Shown here: one piece after another, positions 1 through 8,972 of the stretch | How positions within the stretch are numbered: position 1 is the stretch's first letter | How the letters are laid out: every line of letters begins with the position of its first letter | Origin: Anabaena sphaerica FACHB-251 | GTDB lineage: Bacteria > Cyanobacteriota > Cyanobacteriia > Cyanobacteriales > Nostocaceae | Assembly: GCF_014696825.1 (NCBI RefSeq) | Contig: NZ_JACJQU010000007.1 | Coordinates: forward strand, 186,001 to 250,000 | Length of the DNA: 64,000 bases | Direction of reading: 5' to 3' | Position numbers and translations under genes: made by a program | Notes under the pieces: model-generated | The model's input: only the letters and a program-made list of their open reading frames with translations | Told to the model about the DNA's origin: nothing | Databases searched by the model: none

Positions 1-136
1 TTTCTGGCAAAGGAATAAAATGCTGTTTTCCGTCATATATACTGCTCTCAAAAGCATCTAATCCATTACATTCACCAAAAAAAGCATCCATGCCGACAAT
101 TGCCATTTTTGCGGTCTTATTTTCTTGAATACTCAT
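1..136 (-). CDS. Ketoacyl-synthase-type polyketide/PUFA synthase protein, N-terminus only (partial)
   Basis: The gene starts at an ATG at 136-134 and leaves the window at position 1, so only about 45 residues are visible. They begin MSIQENKTAKMAIVGMDAFF and continue with a GLDAFESSIYDGKQ-type stretch. AIVGMDAFF is the opening of a ketoacyl-synthase fold as found in PfaC/HglC-HglD type proteins. The start overlaps the stop of the upstream KS gene by four bases (ATGA), which points to translational coupling and one operon. Whether the rest carries an active KS, a chain-length factor or dehydratase domains cannot be seen. Placement in heterocyst-glycolipid synthesis is inferred from the neighbours. 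Confidence 0.8.
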   Translation of the reverse strand, partial: MSIQENKTAKMAIVGMDAFFGECNGLDAFESSIYDGKQHFIPLPE

Positions 137-1494
137 TTGCTGACTTCCCCCTGTTCCAGAATTAAATGAGAGTTTGTTCCACCAAATCCAAATGCGCTTA
201 AAGCTACGTGTTTAGTTCCTTTACTCGGCCAAGTTGTGGCGGTTCTGACAATGTTTTGAGGCGAAACCACATTATTTTCAGAACCCATAGGTTCACTGAC
301 ATTAATGGTTGCTGGAATAACATTATGAGACATACTTAAAATCGTCTTTGTTATCCCCACCATGCCGGCAGCAACGAGTAAATGACCGACGTTATTTTTA
401 GTTGAACCCACCAAAGGTGGGGCTTGGTTTTGACCAAAAAAGCCTTGAACAGAGTTAGATTCGGTGGTATCTCCTAACAGAGTGCCGGTAGCGTGACACT
501 CTAAATAATCAATTGTTTGGGGGTCAAGTTCTGCCTCAGCATAAGCTCTTTGGTATGCAAGAGTTTGTCCTTGAGCATTAGGACTGAGGAGGTGCTTACC
601 TTTACCATCATTAGATAAACCATTACCGCAAATTGTTGCTAAAATTTTGTCTCCATCTCTAACAGCATCACTGTATCTTTTGAGCATTACCATTCCTATG
701 CCTTCGGAGGTAATTAACCCGCGTGATGCTTTATCAAGAGGACGACTAATGCCATTTTCTGGATATCCTTGAATACCCGAAAATAACATTCTTAAAAACA
801 ACGGGTCTGAGCAACTAATAGCACCAGCTAACATCACATCAGCTTTGCCAGATTGCAAATAATGGGATGCTAATTTAATGGCATAAAATGATGATGAACA
901 GGCAGCATCTATACATAAATGAGTTCCAGAAAGCGCAAAGGCACGGGAAATTATGGCAGCAGGTAAACCAGAAACCATCGCATTATATGGTGATGCTTTG
1001 GCTGTGGTTAATGAACCACCTAAACGGAAATCTTTTTCCTGTAGAAGTTCACCAATAGCAGGTTCAATAGTTTGCTGATAAATGGGAGCAAACAATTGAT
1101 TAGATGCTTTGGTTGGTAAAGCCAGAGTTCCTAAAATTACGCCACATTTTGAGAGTGCAGATTCATTTCCCCAATAGCCACTGTTAACAATTGCTTGTTT
1201 AGCTGCATACAGTGACCATTTAAATGTATTATCTAAGCTTTGTACAAATTCCGCAGGTAAATTGTACTCGCTAGGATTAAAATCAAAGTTCCGAATAAAT
1301 CCACCTTTGAGAAAGTAGAATTTTTCCGGTTTGCCTTTGGTAGAATCGTAGAATATGCTAGGATCTAAACCTAAATCGGCTACGCTAATATCAGAGGTTG
1401 AGTCTTTTTCTTTGCTGAGATTCTGCCAAAATTGTTCAGGATTATTGGCATCTGGAAAGAGGCATGATAATCCAATGATGGCTATTTTTTCCAC
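133..1494 (-). CDS. Beta-ketoacyl synthase of the heterocyst-glycolipid (hgl-type) PKS operon
   Basis: A stand-alone condensing enzyme of about 453 residues. It opens MEKIAIIGLSCLFPDA from a GTG start and carries the KS triad: Cys in DAACSSS (about residue 199), His in ECHATGT (about 334) and His in KNNVGH (about 371), so it looks catalytically competent. It should extend an acyl chain held on the ACPs of the upstream HglE-like protein. The frame stays open to a TTG at 1581, but I prefer the GTG at 1494: it has an ACGAGG site nine bases upstream, homology to KS proteins starts there, and the 29 extra residues are encoded by a dispersed intergenic repeat. The stop overlaps the next gene's ATG. 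Membership of the hgl pathway follows from context. Confidence 0.85.
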   Translation of the reverse strand: MEKIAIIGLSCLFPDANNPEQFWQNLSKEKDSTSDISVADLGLDPSIFYDSTKGKPEKFYFLKGGFIRNFDFNPSEYNLPAEFVQSLDNTFKWSLYAAKQAIVNSGYWGNESALSKCGVILGTLALPTKASNQLFAPIYQQTIEPAIGELLQEKDFRLGGSLTTAKASPYNAMVSGLPAAIISRAFALSGTHLCIDAACSSSFYAIKLASHYLQSGKADVMLAGAISCSDPLFLRMLFSGIQGYPENGISRPLDKASRGLITSEGIGMVMLKRYSDAVRDGDKILATICGNGLSNDGKGKHLLSPNAQGQTLAYQRAYAEAELDPQTIDYLECHATGTLLGDTTESNSVQGFFGQNQAPPLVGSTKNNVGHLLVAAGMVGITKTILSMSHNVIPATINVSEPMGSENNVVSPQNIVRTATTWPSKGTKHVALSAFGFGGTNSHLILEQGEVSK

Positions 1495-1534
1495 TGTTGA
1501 AATCCTCGTTGGGGTAGAAGGGAAAGAAGTAAGT

Positions 1535-1562
1535 TTCTCACGCAGAGGCGCAGAGAGAGAGA
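1535..1562. repeat. Dispersed CGCAGAGGCGCAGAG intergenic repeat, copy 1
   Basis: A TTCTCACGCAGAGGCGCAG-type segment just upstream of the KS gene. Nearly the same sequence lies in the next gap of the operon at 3514-3548, where the CAGAGGCG unit is repeated. It is a short intergenic repeat and not coding sequence. Confidence 0.7.
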
Positions 1563-1628
1563 TTTTTACTTCTTTTCCCAAGTCTTTTAGGATTTACGCG
1601 ATTCCCCCAAACGTGGTTATTAGTTGTT

Positions 1629-1719
1629 GTAGGTTGGGTTGACGTAAGGAAACCCAACATGAGAAAAATCAAAATTTTGGTGATGTTTTTGGGTTGCGCT
1701 GTCGCTTAACCCAACCTAC
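1629..1719. repeat. Imperfect palindromic repeat (GTAGGTTGGGTT type), copy 1
   Basis: The ends GTAGGTTGGGTTGA and TTAACCCAACCTAC are inverted complements about 60 bases apart. The interior includes GGAAACCCAACAT and TGGGTTGCGCTGTCGCTT. A related copy lies at 60972-61050. It sits between two hgl genes on the same strand and could form a strong hairpin in their mRNA. Confidence 0.75.
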
Positions 1720-1735
1720 AATTTTTGTCTCTTGG

Positions 1736-3466
1736 TTACTTCTTGTTTAACATTTTCATTGGCCAAATTACTGCTTTTGCACCTAAGATACGTGAGTATA
1801 TTCTTCCTTCACGACTGTGCAGAATAAAATTAGCAGTTGCTCCAGTATCTGTCTTATTTTCGATTTCACAAGATACATAAAAGGGTGAGTTACAAGGTAC
1901 AGCTAAAAATTGTTCGGAATATGTTAATTGTCCTGGCAAACATACTTCTTGATGACAGTGATTTAACCAAATCCAAAGTGATTGTGTACTGATGTCGGTT
2001 GTATAAGGATTGTGCCATTTTACAGGGAATTGTCCTTGTTGTTGTGCGGAGATTTCTTGCCAACAACACTCGACTGTTATTTTGTGAGAGTTAACATTTA
2101 ATACTCTGGTGATTTCCTGAAATGCTGGCCCATGAAATAAGGATGAATCCCCATTTTGATAAAATCCTTTACCTGTAGTAGTAATGATATTATCTTCTAC
2201 CAGATTCATTGCTTCATATATGGGTGCTTCTGGCATTTTTCCCACTACCTTGACGATAGCAGAGAAGTGATAATGAGTTTTACCTTGAGGGTTTTTACTC
2301 AATATCTTGGCTTGAAATTCAATATATTCACCATTGGCTTTGGAGAGTTCTTGAATTTCTAGAATATATTCATCTGCGAGAGTTGCATTAAAGGTAATTC
2401 CTTTCAAAACCTTAAATTCTCTACAATTTAAGTAGCGATAACCTGGATAAATCTCTTCACAAGCATGAATCATCCAAGACATAGCACAGGTGGCTGGTAA
2501 TACTTGCGCCCCGGCTATGGTATGATCATACAAAAAGGGGTTTTCTGCTAATGTCATCCGTCGTCTAATGCGATGACTTTTTAGCTCTGGTTCTAATGGT
2601 GTTGGTGGTAGATTCATGGGACTACCTATCACAACTTGAGAAGAATTTTGATAGGCTGGATGTAGTTCATTAACTAACATTTGTGTGCCTATTTCTACAG
2701 GAATAATATCAATTCCTCTTTCGGCAAATGCTTTTTTTAGTTGTGGTGTTACCATACCACTATCCCAACCACCCCAATTAATTGCAACTACATGAGATTG
2801 CGGATAATTTTTCTTAAATTGGTGGGCTGATTTATTGAGAATTTCGTTAGCTATGGCATAATCACTTTGTCCAATATTCCCATAAAAACCAGTCACGGAA
2901 GAAAACAAAACTAAATGCTGTAATTGCTGAGGATTAATACTATTAAGGAGATTTTGTAATCCTTGCACTTTGGCAGTGTAAACCTTTTCAAAATCTTCAG
3001 ATGTTTTCTTCTCAATTAACTTATCAGCTAAGTTACCCGCACCGTGAATAATGCCTGTAATGTGACCAAACTTCTGAGCAACCGCATGAAGTTTTTCTTT
3101 CAATGCTAATGTATCAGTCACATCAACGCTAATATATTCAGCCTTTGCACCTGCTGCTTGAATTGCTGCTAAAGTCTGCTTAATTTCCCGACTGGAATTA
3201 ATTTCATTAAATATCTTCTGCACCATCATGGGTGTTGGTTTCTCACCTTGAGAAATCAAATTTTCCATGATGCGTTTTTTCAAGGCTGCATCTTCTAAAC
3301 AATCACGTGCATATTCTGGTTCTGGAGTGATTTCGGAACGACCTAAGAGAATGAATTTACAAGGGTGATGTTGTGCTAATTTAATTGTGCATTGTGCAGT
3401 GATTCCCTTTGCTCCACCACTGACAACGAAGACAGATGATGGATTAACTTGAAGTGTTGCTGTCAT
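1736..3466 (-). CDS. PfaA/HglE-type KR catalytic half plus dehydratase (KR-DH) protein
   Basis: 576 residues. The N-terminal half is the catalytic Rossmann part of a ketoreductase: nucleotide loop GGAKGIT (residues 17-23), Ser in LFSSVTG, and Tyr/Lys-region motif SDYAIANE. The C-terminal half is a hot-dog dehydratase: HxxxGxxxxP appears as HTIAGAQVLP, and the second acid is in DISTQ. In PfaA these domains follow the ACPs in one chain. Here the structural half of the KR is at the C-terminus of the upstream protein (3606-8972) and the catalytic half is in this one. It should reduce and dehydrate ketoacyl intermediates of the envelope glycolipid chain. It lies 139 bases after the HglE-like gene on the same strand. 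Confidence 0.85.
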   Translation of the reverse strand: MTATLQVNPSSVFVVSGGAKGITAQCTIKLAQHHPCKFILLGRSEITPEPEYARDCLEDAALKKRIMENLISQGEKPTPMMVQKIFNEINSSREIKQTLAAIQAAGAKAEYISVDVTDTLALKEKLHAVAQKFGHITGIIHGAGNLADKLIEKKTSEDFEKVYTAKVQGLQNLLNSINPQQLQHLVLFSSVTGFYGNIGQSDYAIANEILNKSAHQFKKNYPQSHVVAINWGGWDSGMVTPQLKKAFAERGIDIIPVEIGTQMLVNELHPAYQNSSQVVIGSPMNLPPTPLEPELKSHRIRRRMTLAENPFLYDHTIAGAQVLPATCAMSWMIHACEEIYPGYRYLNCREFKVLKGITFNATLADEYILEIQELSKANGEYIEFQAKILSKNPQGKTHYHFSAIVKVVGKMPEAPIYEAMNLVEDNIITTTGKGFYQNGDSSLFHGPAFQEITRVLNVNSHKITVECCWQEISAQQQGQFPVKWHNPYTTDISTQSLWIWLNHCHQEVCLPGQLTYSEQFLAVPCNSPFYVSCEIENKTDTGATANFILHSREGRIYSRILGAKAVIWPMKMLNKK

Positions 3467-3513
3467 AATTCAACTTTATAATTGATTCTGTGTTGATGAA
3501 TAAATTTATGATT

Positions 3514-3548
3514 TTTTCACGCAGAGGCGCAGAGGCGCAGAGAGAAGA
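3514..3548. repeat. Dispersed CGCAGAGGCGCAGAG intergenic repeat, copy 2
   Basis: Second copy of the repeat at 1535-1562, in the gap between the KR-DH and HglE-like genes. A short hairpin (GTGGGCATTGCCCAC) follows at 3581-3595. Confidence 0.7.
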
Positions 3549-3605
3549 AAGGAAGGAAGACGCGAAACACAATTTTTGTGTGGTGGGCATTGCCCACCTT
3601 ACAAA

Positions 3606-6600
3606 TTACTCGGCTTCAGCTATGAGTGTGACTCGTCCTTGGGAGCTATAACCAACTTCACCGATATATCTGTTAGAATCATGCAATTCTGCTACAATAT
3701 ATTCTGCTGATTGGTGCGGGTCTAAGGTTGGGTTTAAATCAATTGCTCTGAAGAAAACTTTTGGCCATTCCCATCGCAAACTCTTGGTTAGTCCAAATAA
3801 TCCTGCACCGATAATTCCGAAGTTTTCTGTGTGGTCTAATCCAAATGCACCGTCGAAATGGGCAACTGTGCAGAAGCTGACTCTTCCTTCTAAATTAGCG
3901 GCTGTGTTGAGCGATTGTTTGAGATGTTTCGCCATCAAAAATACTTGTTTGACAATCGCTTTTTCTGCTTCTAAATAGGAAGTTTGATTTGGGTTTGCGG
4001 TTGTGAATTGTGGATGTAGGTGAATGAATGCCCCAATCTTGCCGTGTTGAATGGTGATACTCTGTAATAGTAATTGCAGATGTTCTTCACTCATGTTTGC
4101 CAAGGTGATGCGGGTAACGCCTGTTGGTAATGGCAATTGTTCTGCAACTAATGATTGGGGGAAACTTAAAACTACTACTTTCCAACCTTGTTCGCTGAGT
4201 GCATGAGCTAGTTTGCTGGTGGTGAGGGAACCATCATCGGTGATTAAACCAATGTGTCCCTCTGGTAGTTTGCATTCCCAAAAATCTGGTCGGGGTAAGG
4301 TTTTTAGTTGTACCGGACGACGGGGGAGGTTTGGGTCTGCTGGTGGTGGAGGGGTTAAGTCCACCACTTCTTTTATTTGCTCAAAATCAAGCTTTTTTTT
4401 TTCACCTCCCACCAGCTTCTGGAGGTAGTTAACTATTTGTCCAATTGTCCGCAGGTCGCCTAATTCTTCTATATTTGGTTTGGGTAAGTCGGGGTATGCT
4501 TCTTGCATCGCTCCCAGAATTTCTACCCGTTTGATGGAGTCTATCCCTAAGTCGGCTTCCATGTCCATGTCTAGTTCTAGCATCTCGACTGGGTAGCCTG
4601 TTTTTTCACTGGTGATGTTTAACAGGGTTTGACCTAAATCTGCATAGTCGTTGCTGTCTTCTGGGGGTTGGGGACTGGGTACTAGGGACTGAGGACTGGG
4701 AAGTGGGGACTGGGGAATGATGATTAACTCTTGTGTTACTTCCTCTGTCACCTCTATGACTTCTTCTGTCACCTGTAAGCTGTCACCTGTCACCTGTTTT
4801 TGCAGATACTCAACAACTTGACCGATGGTGCGTTTTTCTGCGAGTTCTTCTAAGTTTGGTTTGGGTAGGTCGGGGTATAATTCTTGCAATCCTCCCAGAA
4901 TTTCTACCCGTTTAATGGAATCAATTCCTAAGTCGGCTTCCATGTCCATGTCGTATTCGAGCATTTCTATGGGATAGCCTGTTTTTTCGCTGGTGATGGT
5001 GAGGAGGTTTTTACCTATTTCCTGAATATTAATGCTGGGACTAGAAGAGATTGTGGGAATAAATTCGTCTTTCTCCTCTGCTCCTCTGCTCCCCTGCTCC
5101 TCTGCTATTATTTGGGGGATAGGTTCTGCAATTTTAGGAATAGAAGGAACAACCGATTCTATTACTGGTTCTATTGCTGGTGCTTGGGTTTCTACAATTT
5201 TGGCGGTGGGAGGAACAACTGTTTCTGTAATAGTTGGTTCTGGGCTGGGGGGCATTAATTCCCGCAGACTGTTGGTGTGTGTTTCGGTGAATTGGGGGGG
5301 AATTACAGGTTGAGTTGTTTCTGCGTCAGCAATGAGTAGAGAATATTCTTGTTGAATGAGTTGGAAAAAGTTTTTGGTGTATTCTACTTGTTCACGCAGG
5401 TATTGTTCATGAATGCGGAGGGTTTCACTTTGTTGGCTGTGAAACTGCATCATGCTCCGCTCGAAAGTTTCCATGACAACTTGTTTGAGTTGGGCGGTTT
5501 CTGAAGGTTTACTATTAATAAATAATGTGTTCTGTTGTTGCATCAGTTGGAAAAATGTTTTGGCATATTCCATTTGATGGTTCAGATATGTGCCGTGAAT
5601 GTGTAGGTTATCACTTTGGTTTTCTTGAAACTGGTTCAGGAGGTTTTCTAAACTTTCCAGAACCTGGTGGAAGTTGTGATTTTTATCTGGTGTTTCCATT
5701 TTCCCTCCTGGACGTTCTGCGATTGCATAAAGGGCTGTAGGTAATAATTCTTTGGTTGTTTGATTTGCAGGTGTGGCAGAATTCATCTGAGGCTGATGTA
5801 AGGAAGTAACTACTGGGGTTTTCTTGTGTCCGTTGCCGTTGCTGTTGTGTCCGTTAGTAGCAGGAATTACGGGAGTTGTAGGAGTTACAGAATTTGGAAC
5901 TTCTAATTTTTGAGGTTCTTGAATTTCTAAAGTTCTAGACTCCTGAATTCCTTTAATTTGGAAACCATCTTGCAATGCTTCAGCGAAAGCATTTTTAGTT
6001 TTTTCAGAAACGTAGTTAATGCCTCTTAATTTGACGTTTAAGGCTTTTTTGGTTTCAATTGCGGGTATGGCTGCTGGTAGTTGGTAAGGATCTAGATTAC
6101 TCAAATTCATACCAATAACGCGCAGTTGTATTGCTGCTTCTTTCAGAGAGCGATCGCTGTTTTTCTGGGTGCTGGGATTGAGTGATACTGTAATGTGAGG
6201 GCGATCGCCTAAAGTATCTTTGACCAGGTTGCTAAGAATTCGTTTTGGTCCAAATTCTACGAAGCAGTAACCACCAGCAGCGTAGATGTTTTCAATCTCT
6301 TGCTTGAACAGGACTGAACTAGAAAGGTGTCCTTCCAGAACTCTTTGAATTCCTGATGGTTCTTGGGGATATTGTTTACCGGTGACGTTGCTGAAAACAG
6401 GAACTTTGGGATTTTGGAACTCTACAGATTTAGTAGCGATCGCAAATGATTTTTGAGCAAATGCAATTAAAGGTGTATGGAAAGCAGCGGAAACTGGTAA
6501 CAATACCGCCCCATATCCTAACTCTTGAAACTTCTGCTGGATCTTCTTAATTTCACCAGTTGGACCAGCCAAAACAACTTGCGTGGGAGAATTAAAATTA

Positions 6601-8972
6601 GCGATCGCAACCTGGGGAAAATTCCGCAGCACCGCTTCCACTTTATTAATATCTTCCTTCACCGCTAACATACTACCCGCGTCATGGTCTGGATCTTTCG
6701 GTGCAGCCATCGCTTGACCTCTAGACTTAACCAAGAACAAATAATCCTCCTCAGTCAGCACTCCCGCAGCCCACAAAGCTGTCAATTCACCAAAACTATG
6801 TCCAGCGGCAAAATCTGACTTAAACCCAGCTTGTTGGAAGATAGAATACAAACCGGCACTAAATACCCCAATTGCAGGTTGAGCATATTCTGTTCTTTGC
6901 AAAGCTGCAATTTGAGCAGTTTTTTCTGCTTCCTCAAAAGTCGGACGGGGGAAAACAATTTCCGAAACAGGCTGCAAATTATCTTGAATTAACAGACTAT
7001 CCATCAACCCATACAAACGTCGCAAAGCCGGGAAATTCATCACCGCTTCTCTACCCATTTCTAGGTATTGAGAACCTTGTCCAGAGAATAAAGCAACAAC
7101 TTTTCCTCCTACTTCCATCCCAGAAGAACGGTAATAAATACCTTGAGGATGTTCCCAAGAAACTGCTGAAGGCTTATTTTTCAGCAAATCAATACTAACT
7201 TTGAGTAACTTACAAGTCTCTTGCAGATTTTCAGCTACAAACCCAATTCTCGCCGCAGTTTTGGGAATAGTTAAAGATTTCGATTCTTGAACTAATTGAG
7301 AGTAATGTCTTTCTCCCTCGTTAGATTGCAAATTATTGAAAGTCGCTTCTAACTTGTTGATTAATTCACTGGGATTGGCAGCAAATAATAACATTTCACT
7401 CGCCGCATTATGTAAACGATAAGCCTGTTGTTGTTCTGCTTCGTATTCTTCCAAAACAACGTGATAATTAGTGCCACCAAACCCAAAGGAACTTACACCA
7501 GCCCGTCTTGGCGCTTCACCTTCTGCACGAATCCAAGGTCTAGTTTCCGTGTTCAAATAAAACGAAGAATTTTGAATATCGAGCTTAGGATTTGGCTCAG
7601 TAATATTGATAGTTGGCGGTAAAATCTTGTGATGTAGCGCCAGAGCAGTTTTAATTAAACTTGCTGCACCTGCGGCGGCTTTGGTATGTCCAATTTGAGA
7701 TTTTACACTACCTAAAGCAATATGCTGTTTTTTGTCATCATATTGACTAAAGAAATCTCGTAAAGATCCGAATTCTGTGGGATCTCCAGCCATTGTTCCT
7801 GTACCATGTGCTTCCATCAAGCCCACAGTTGCAGGAGAAAAACCAGCATCATTATAAGCACGTTCTAGGGCTTTAACTTGTCCTTCTTTGCGAGGAGCGT
7901 AAATACTCTTGTAGCGGCCATCGCTAGAAGTGCCAATACCTTTGATAACTGCATAGATTTTATCACCATCTCGTTCCGCATCTTCGAGACGTTTAAGAAC
8001 AATCATGCCGATACCTTCACCTAACATCATCCCATCAGATTTAGCATCGAAAGGTTTGACGTTTTCGCTAGGAGTAACAGCAGGAGTTTTACTAAAAGAA
8101 ATGTAAGCCATGATGGTGTTATCGGTATCAACACCACCGGTTAGCATCATATCGCTACGATACTCAATTAGCTCACTAATTGCCATTTTTAAAGCACCGA
8201 ATGAACTAGCACAAGCTGCATCAACTACACAGTTCATTCCGCCAAAATTCAAGCGGTTGGCAATTCTTCCCGCAACCACATTAGCCAACATTCCAGGGAA
8301 AGCATTTTCATCCCATTTAATGTATGCACTTTTAATTTTCTCCACGATTTTCTGAGTATCTTCATCAGATAAACCGCTGCTTTTGAGGACTTTTTCCCAA
8401 ACAGGATATTCTAATCGGGCAGATAATGGCATCCCTAGCTGTTTAGCCATTGCTACGCCTAAAATTACCCCCACATTCTCGCGGCTAAATTCACGAGATT
8501 GGCCATAACCCGCATCTTCCATTGCTTCTTTCGCAACTACTAAACTTAACAGTTGCGATACATCCGTAACTTCTAAAATGCTGGGAGGAATACCAAATTC
8601 CATCGGGTTAAAATCTACTTCGGGGATAAATCCACCGCGTTTACAATAGGTTTTATCCTCTGGTGTTCTGGGGTTGGGATCATAGTAATCTTTAATGCTC
8701 CAATGGGTATCAGGAACATCGGTAATACAATCAATTTTGTTAACAATATTCGCCCAGTATTGCCTTAAGTTTCTGGCTTGTGGTAATAGAGAAGCCATGC
8801 CGACAATTGCAATGGGATTTTGTTGCAGTTGTCTGTTAATTTTGTGAGTTGACATTTGATTTTCTGACTTCATTTTTTTTCCCTCTATAAACCTAATCAA
8901 ATCCTTTTCACAACTGTTAACGAGGCTCTCTAACTCTGCCAAGGCAGTATCAATTGAATCAGCAGATATCAT
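3606..8972 (-). CDS. hglE: HglE-like type I polyketide synthase (KS-AT-ACP-ACP-KR structural half)
   Basis: 1788 residues. KS about 50-510: Cys254 in DAACASS, His389 in EAHGTGT, His429 in SQIGH. AT about 625-920: Ser726 in GHSFGEL. A Pro/Gln/Glu-rich linker about 1000-1310 holds two 50-residue helical repeats. Two ACPs have LGIDSIKR with phosphopantetheine serines near 1349 and 1475. The C-terminal 250 residues match the non-catalytic subdomain of a PfaA-type KR. PfaA/HglE proteins build the polyol chain of heterocyst glycolipids. The outer ATG at 8972 has no visible ribosome site, whereas the in-frame ATG at 8873 follows AGAGGG closely and is a good alternative start. The inter-ACP and pre-ACP linkers contain peptides encoded by intergenic tandem-repeat sequence. 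The exact paralogue (hglE or hglE2) is uncertain. Confidence 0.88.
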   Translation of the reverse strand: MISADSIDTALAELESLVNSCEKDLIRFIEGKKMKSENQMSTHKINRQLQQNPIAIVGMASLLPQARNLRQYWANIVNKIDCITDVPDTHWSIKDYYDPNPRTPEDKTYCKRGGFIPEVDFNPMEFGIPPSILEVTDVSQLLSLVVAKEAMEDAGYGQSREFSRENVGVILGVAMAKQLGMPLSARLEYPVWEKVLKSSGLSDEDTQKIVEKIKSAYIKWDENAFPGMLANVVAGRIANRLNFGGMNCVVDAACASSFGALKMAISELIEYRSDMMLTGGVDTDNTIMAYISFSKTPAVTPSENVKPFDAKSDGMMLGEGIGMIVLKRLEDAERDGDKIYAVIKGIGTSSDGRYKSIYAPRKEGQVKALERAYNDAGFSPATVGLMEAHGTGTMAGDPTEFGSLRDFFSQYDDKKQHIALGSVKSQIGHTKAAAGAASLIKTALALHHKILPPTINITEPNPKLDIQNSSFYLNTETRPWIRAEGEAPRRAGVSSFGFGGTNYHVVLEEYEAEQQQAYRLHNAASEMLLFAANPSELINKLEATFNNLQSNEGERHYSQLVQESKSLTIPKTAARIGFVAENLQETCKLLKVSIDLLKNKPSAVSWEHPQGIYYRSSGMEVGGKVVALFSGQGSQYLEMGREAVMNFPALRRLYGLMDSLLIQDNLQPVSEIVFPRPTFEEAEKTAQIAALQRTEYAQPAIGVFSAGLYSIFQQAGFKSDFAAGHSFGELTALWAAGVLTEEDYLFLVKSRGQAMAAPKDPDHDAGSMLAVKEDINKVEAVLRNFPQVAIANFNSPTQVVLAGPTGEIKKIQQKFQELGYGAVLLPVSAAFHTPLIAFAQKSFAIATKSVEFQNPKVPVFSNVTGKQYPQEPSGIQRVLEGHLSSSVLFKQEIENIYAAGGYCFVEFGPKRILSNLVKDTLGDRPHITVSLNPSTQKNSDRSLKEAAIQLRVIGMNLSNLDPYQLPAAIPAIETKKALNVKLRGINYVSEKTKNAFAEALQDGFQIKGIQESRTLEIQEPQKLEVPNSVTPTTPVIPATNGHNSNGNGHKKTPVVTSLHQPQMNSATPANQTTKELLPTALYAIAERPGGKMETPDKNHNFHQVLESLENLLNQFQENQSDNLHIHGTYLNHQMEYAKTFFQLMQQQNTLFINSKPSETAQLKQVVMETFERSMMQFHSQQSETLRIHEQYLREQVEYTKNFFQLIQQEYSLLIADAETTQPVIPPQFTETHTNSLRELMPPSPEPTITETVVPPTAKIVETQAPAIEPVIESVVPSIPKIAEPIPQIIAEEQGSRGAEEKDEFIPTISSSPSINIQEIGKNLLTITSEKTGYPIEMLEYDMDMEADLGIDSIKRVEILGGLQELYPDLPKPNLEELAEKRTIGQVVEYLQKQVTGDSLQVTEEVIEVTEEVTQELIIIPQSPLPSPQSLVPSPQPPEDSNDYADLGQTLLNITSEKTGYPVEMLELDMDMEADLGIDSIKRVEILGAMQEAYPDLPKPNIEELGDLRTIGQIVNYLQKLVGGEKKKLDFEQIKEVVDLTPPPPADPNLPRRPVQLKTLPRPDFWECKLPEGHIGLITDDGSLTTSKLAHALSEQGWKVVVLSFPQSLVAEQLPLPTGVTRITLANMSEEHLQLLLQSITIQHGKIGAFIHLHPQFTTANPNQTSYLEAEKAIVKQVFLMAKHLKQSLNTAANLEGRVSFCTVAHFDGAFGLDHTENFGIIGAGLFGLTKSLRWEWPKVFFRAIDLNPTLDPHQSAEYIVAELHDSNRYIGEVGYSSQGRVTLIAEAE

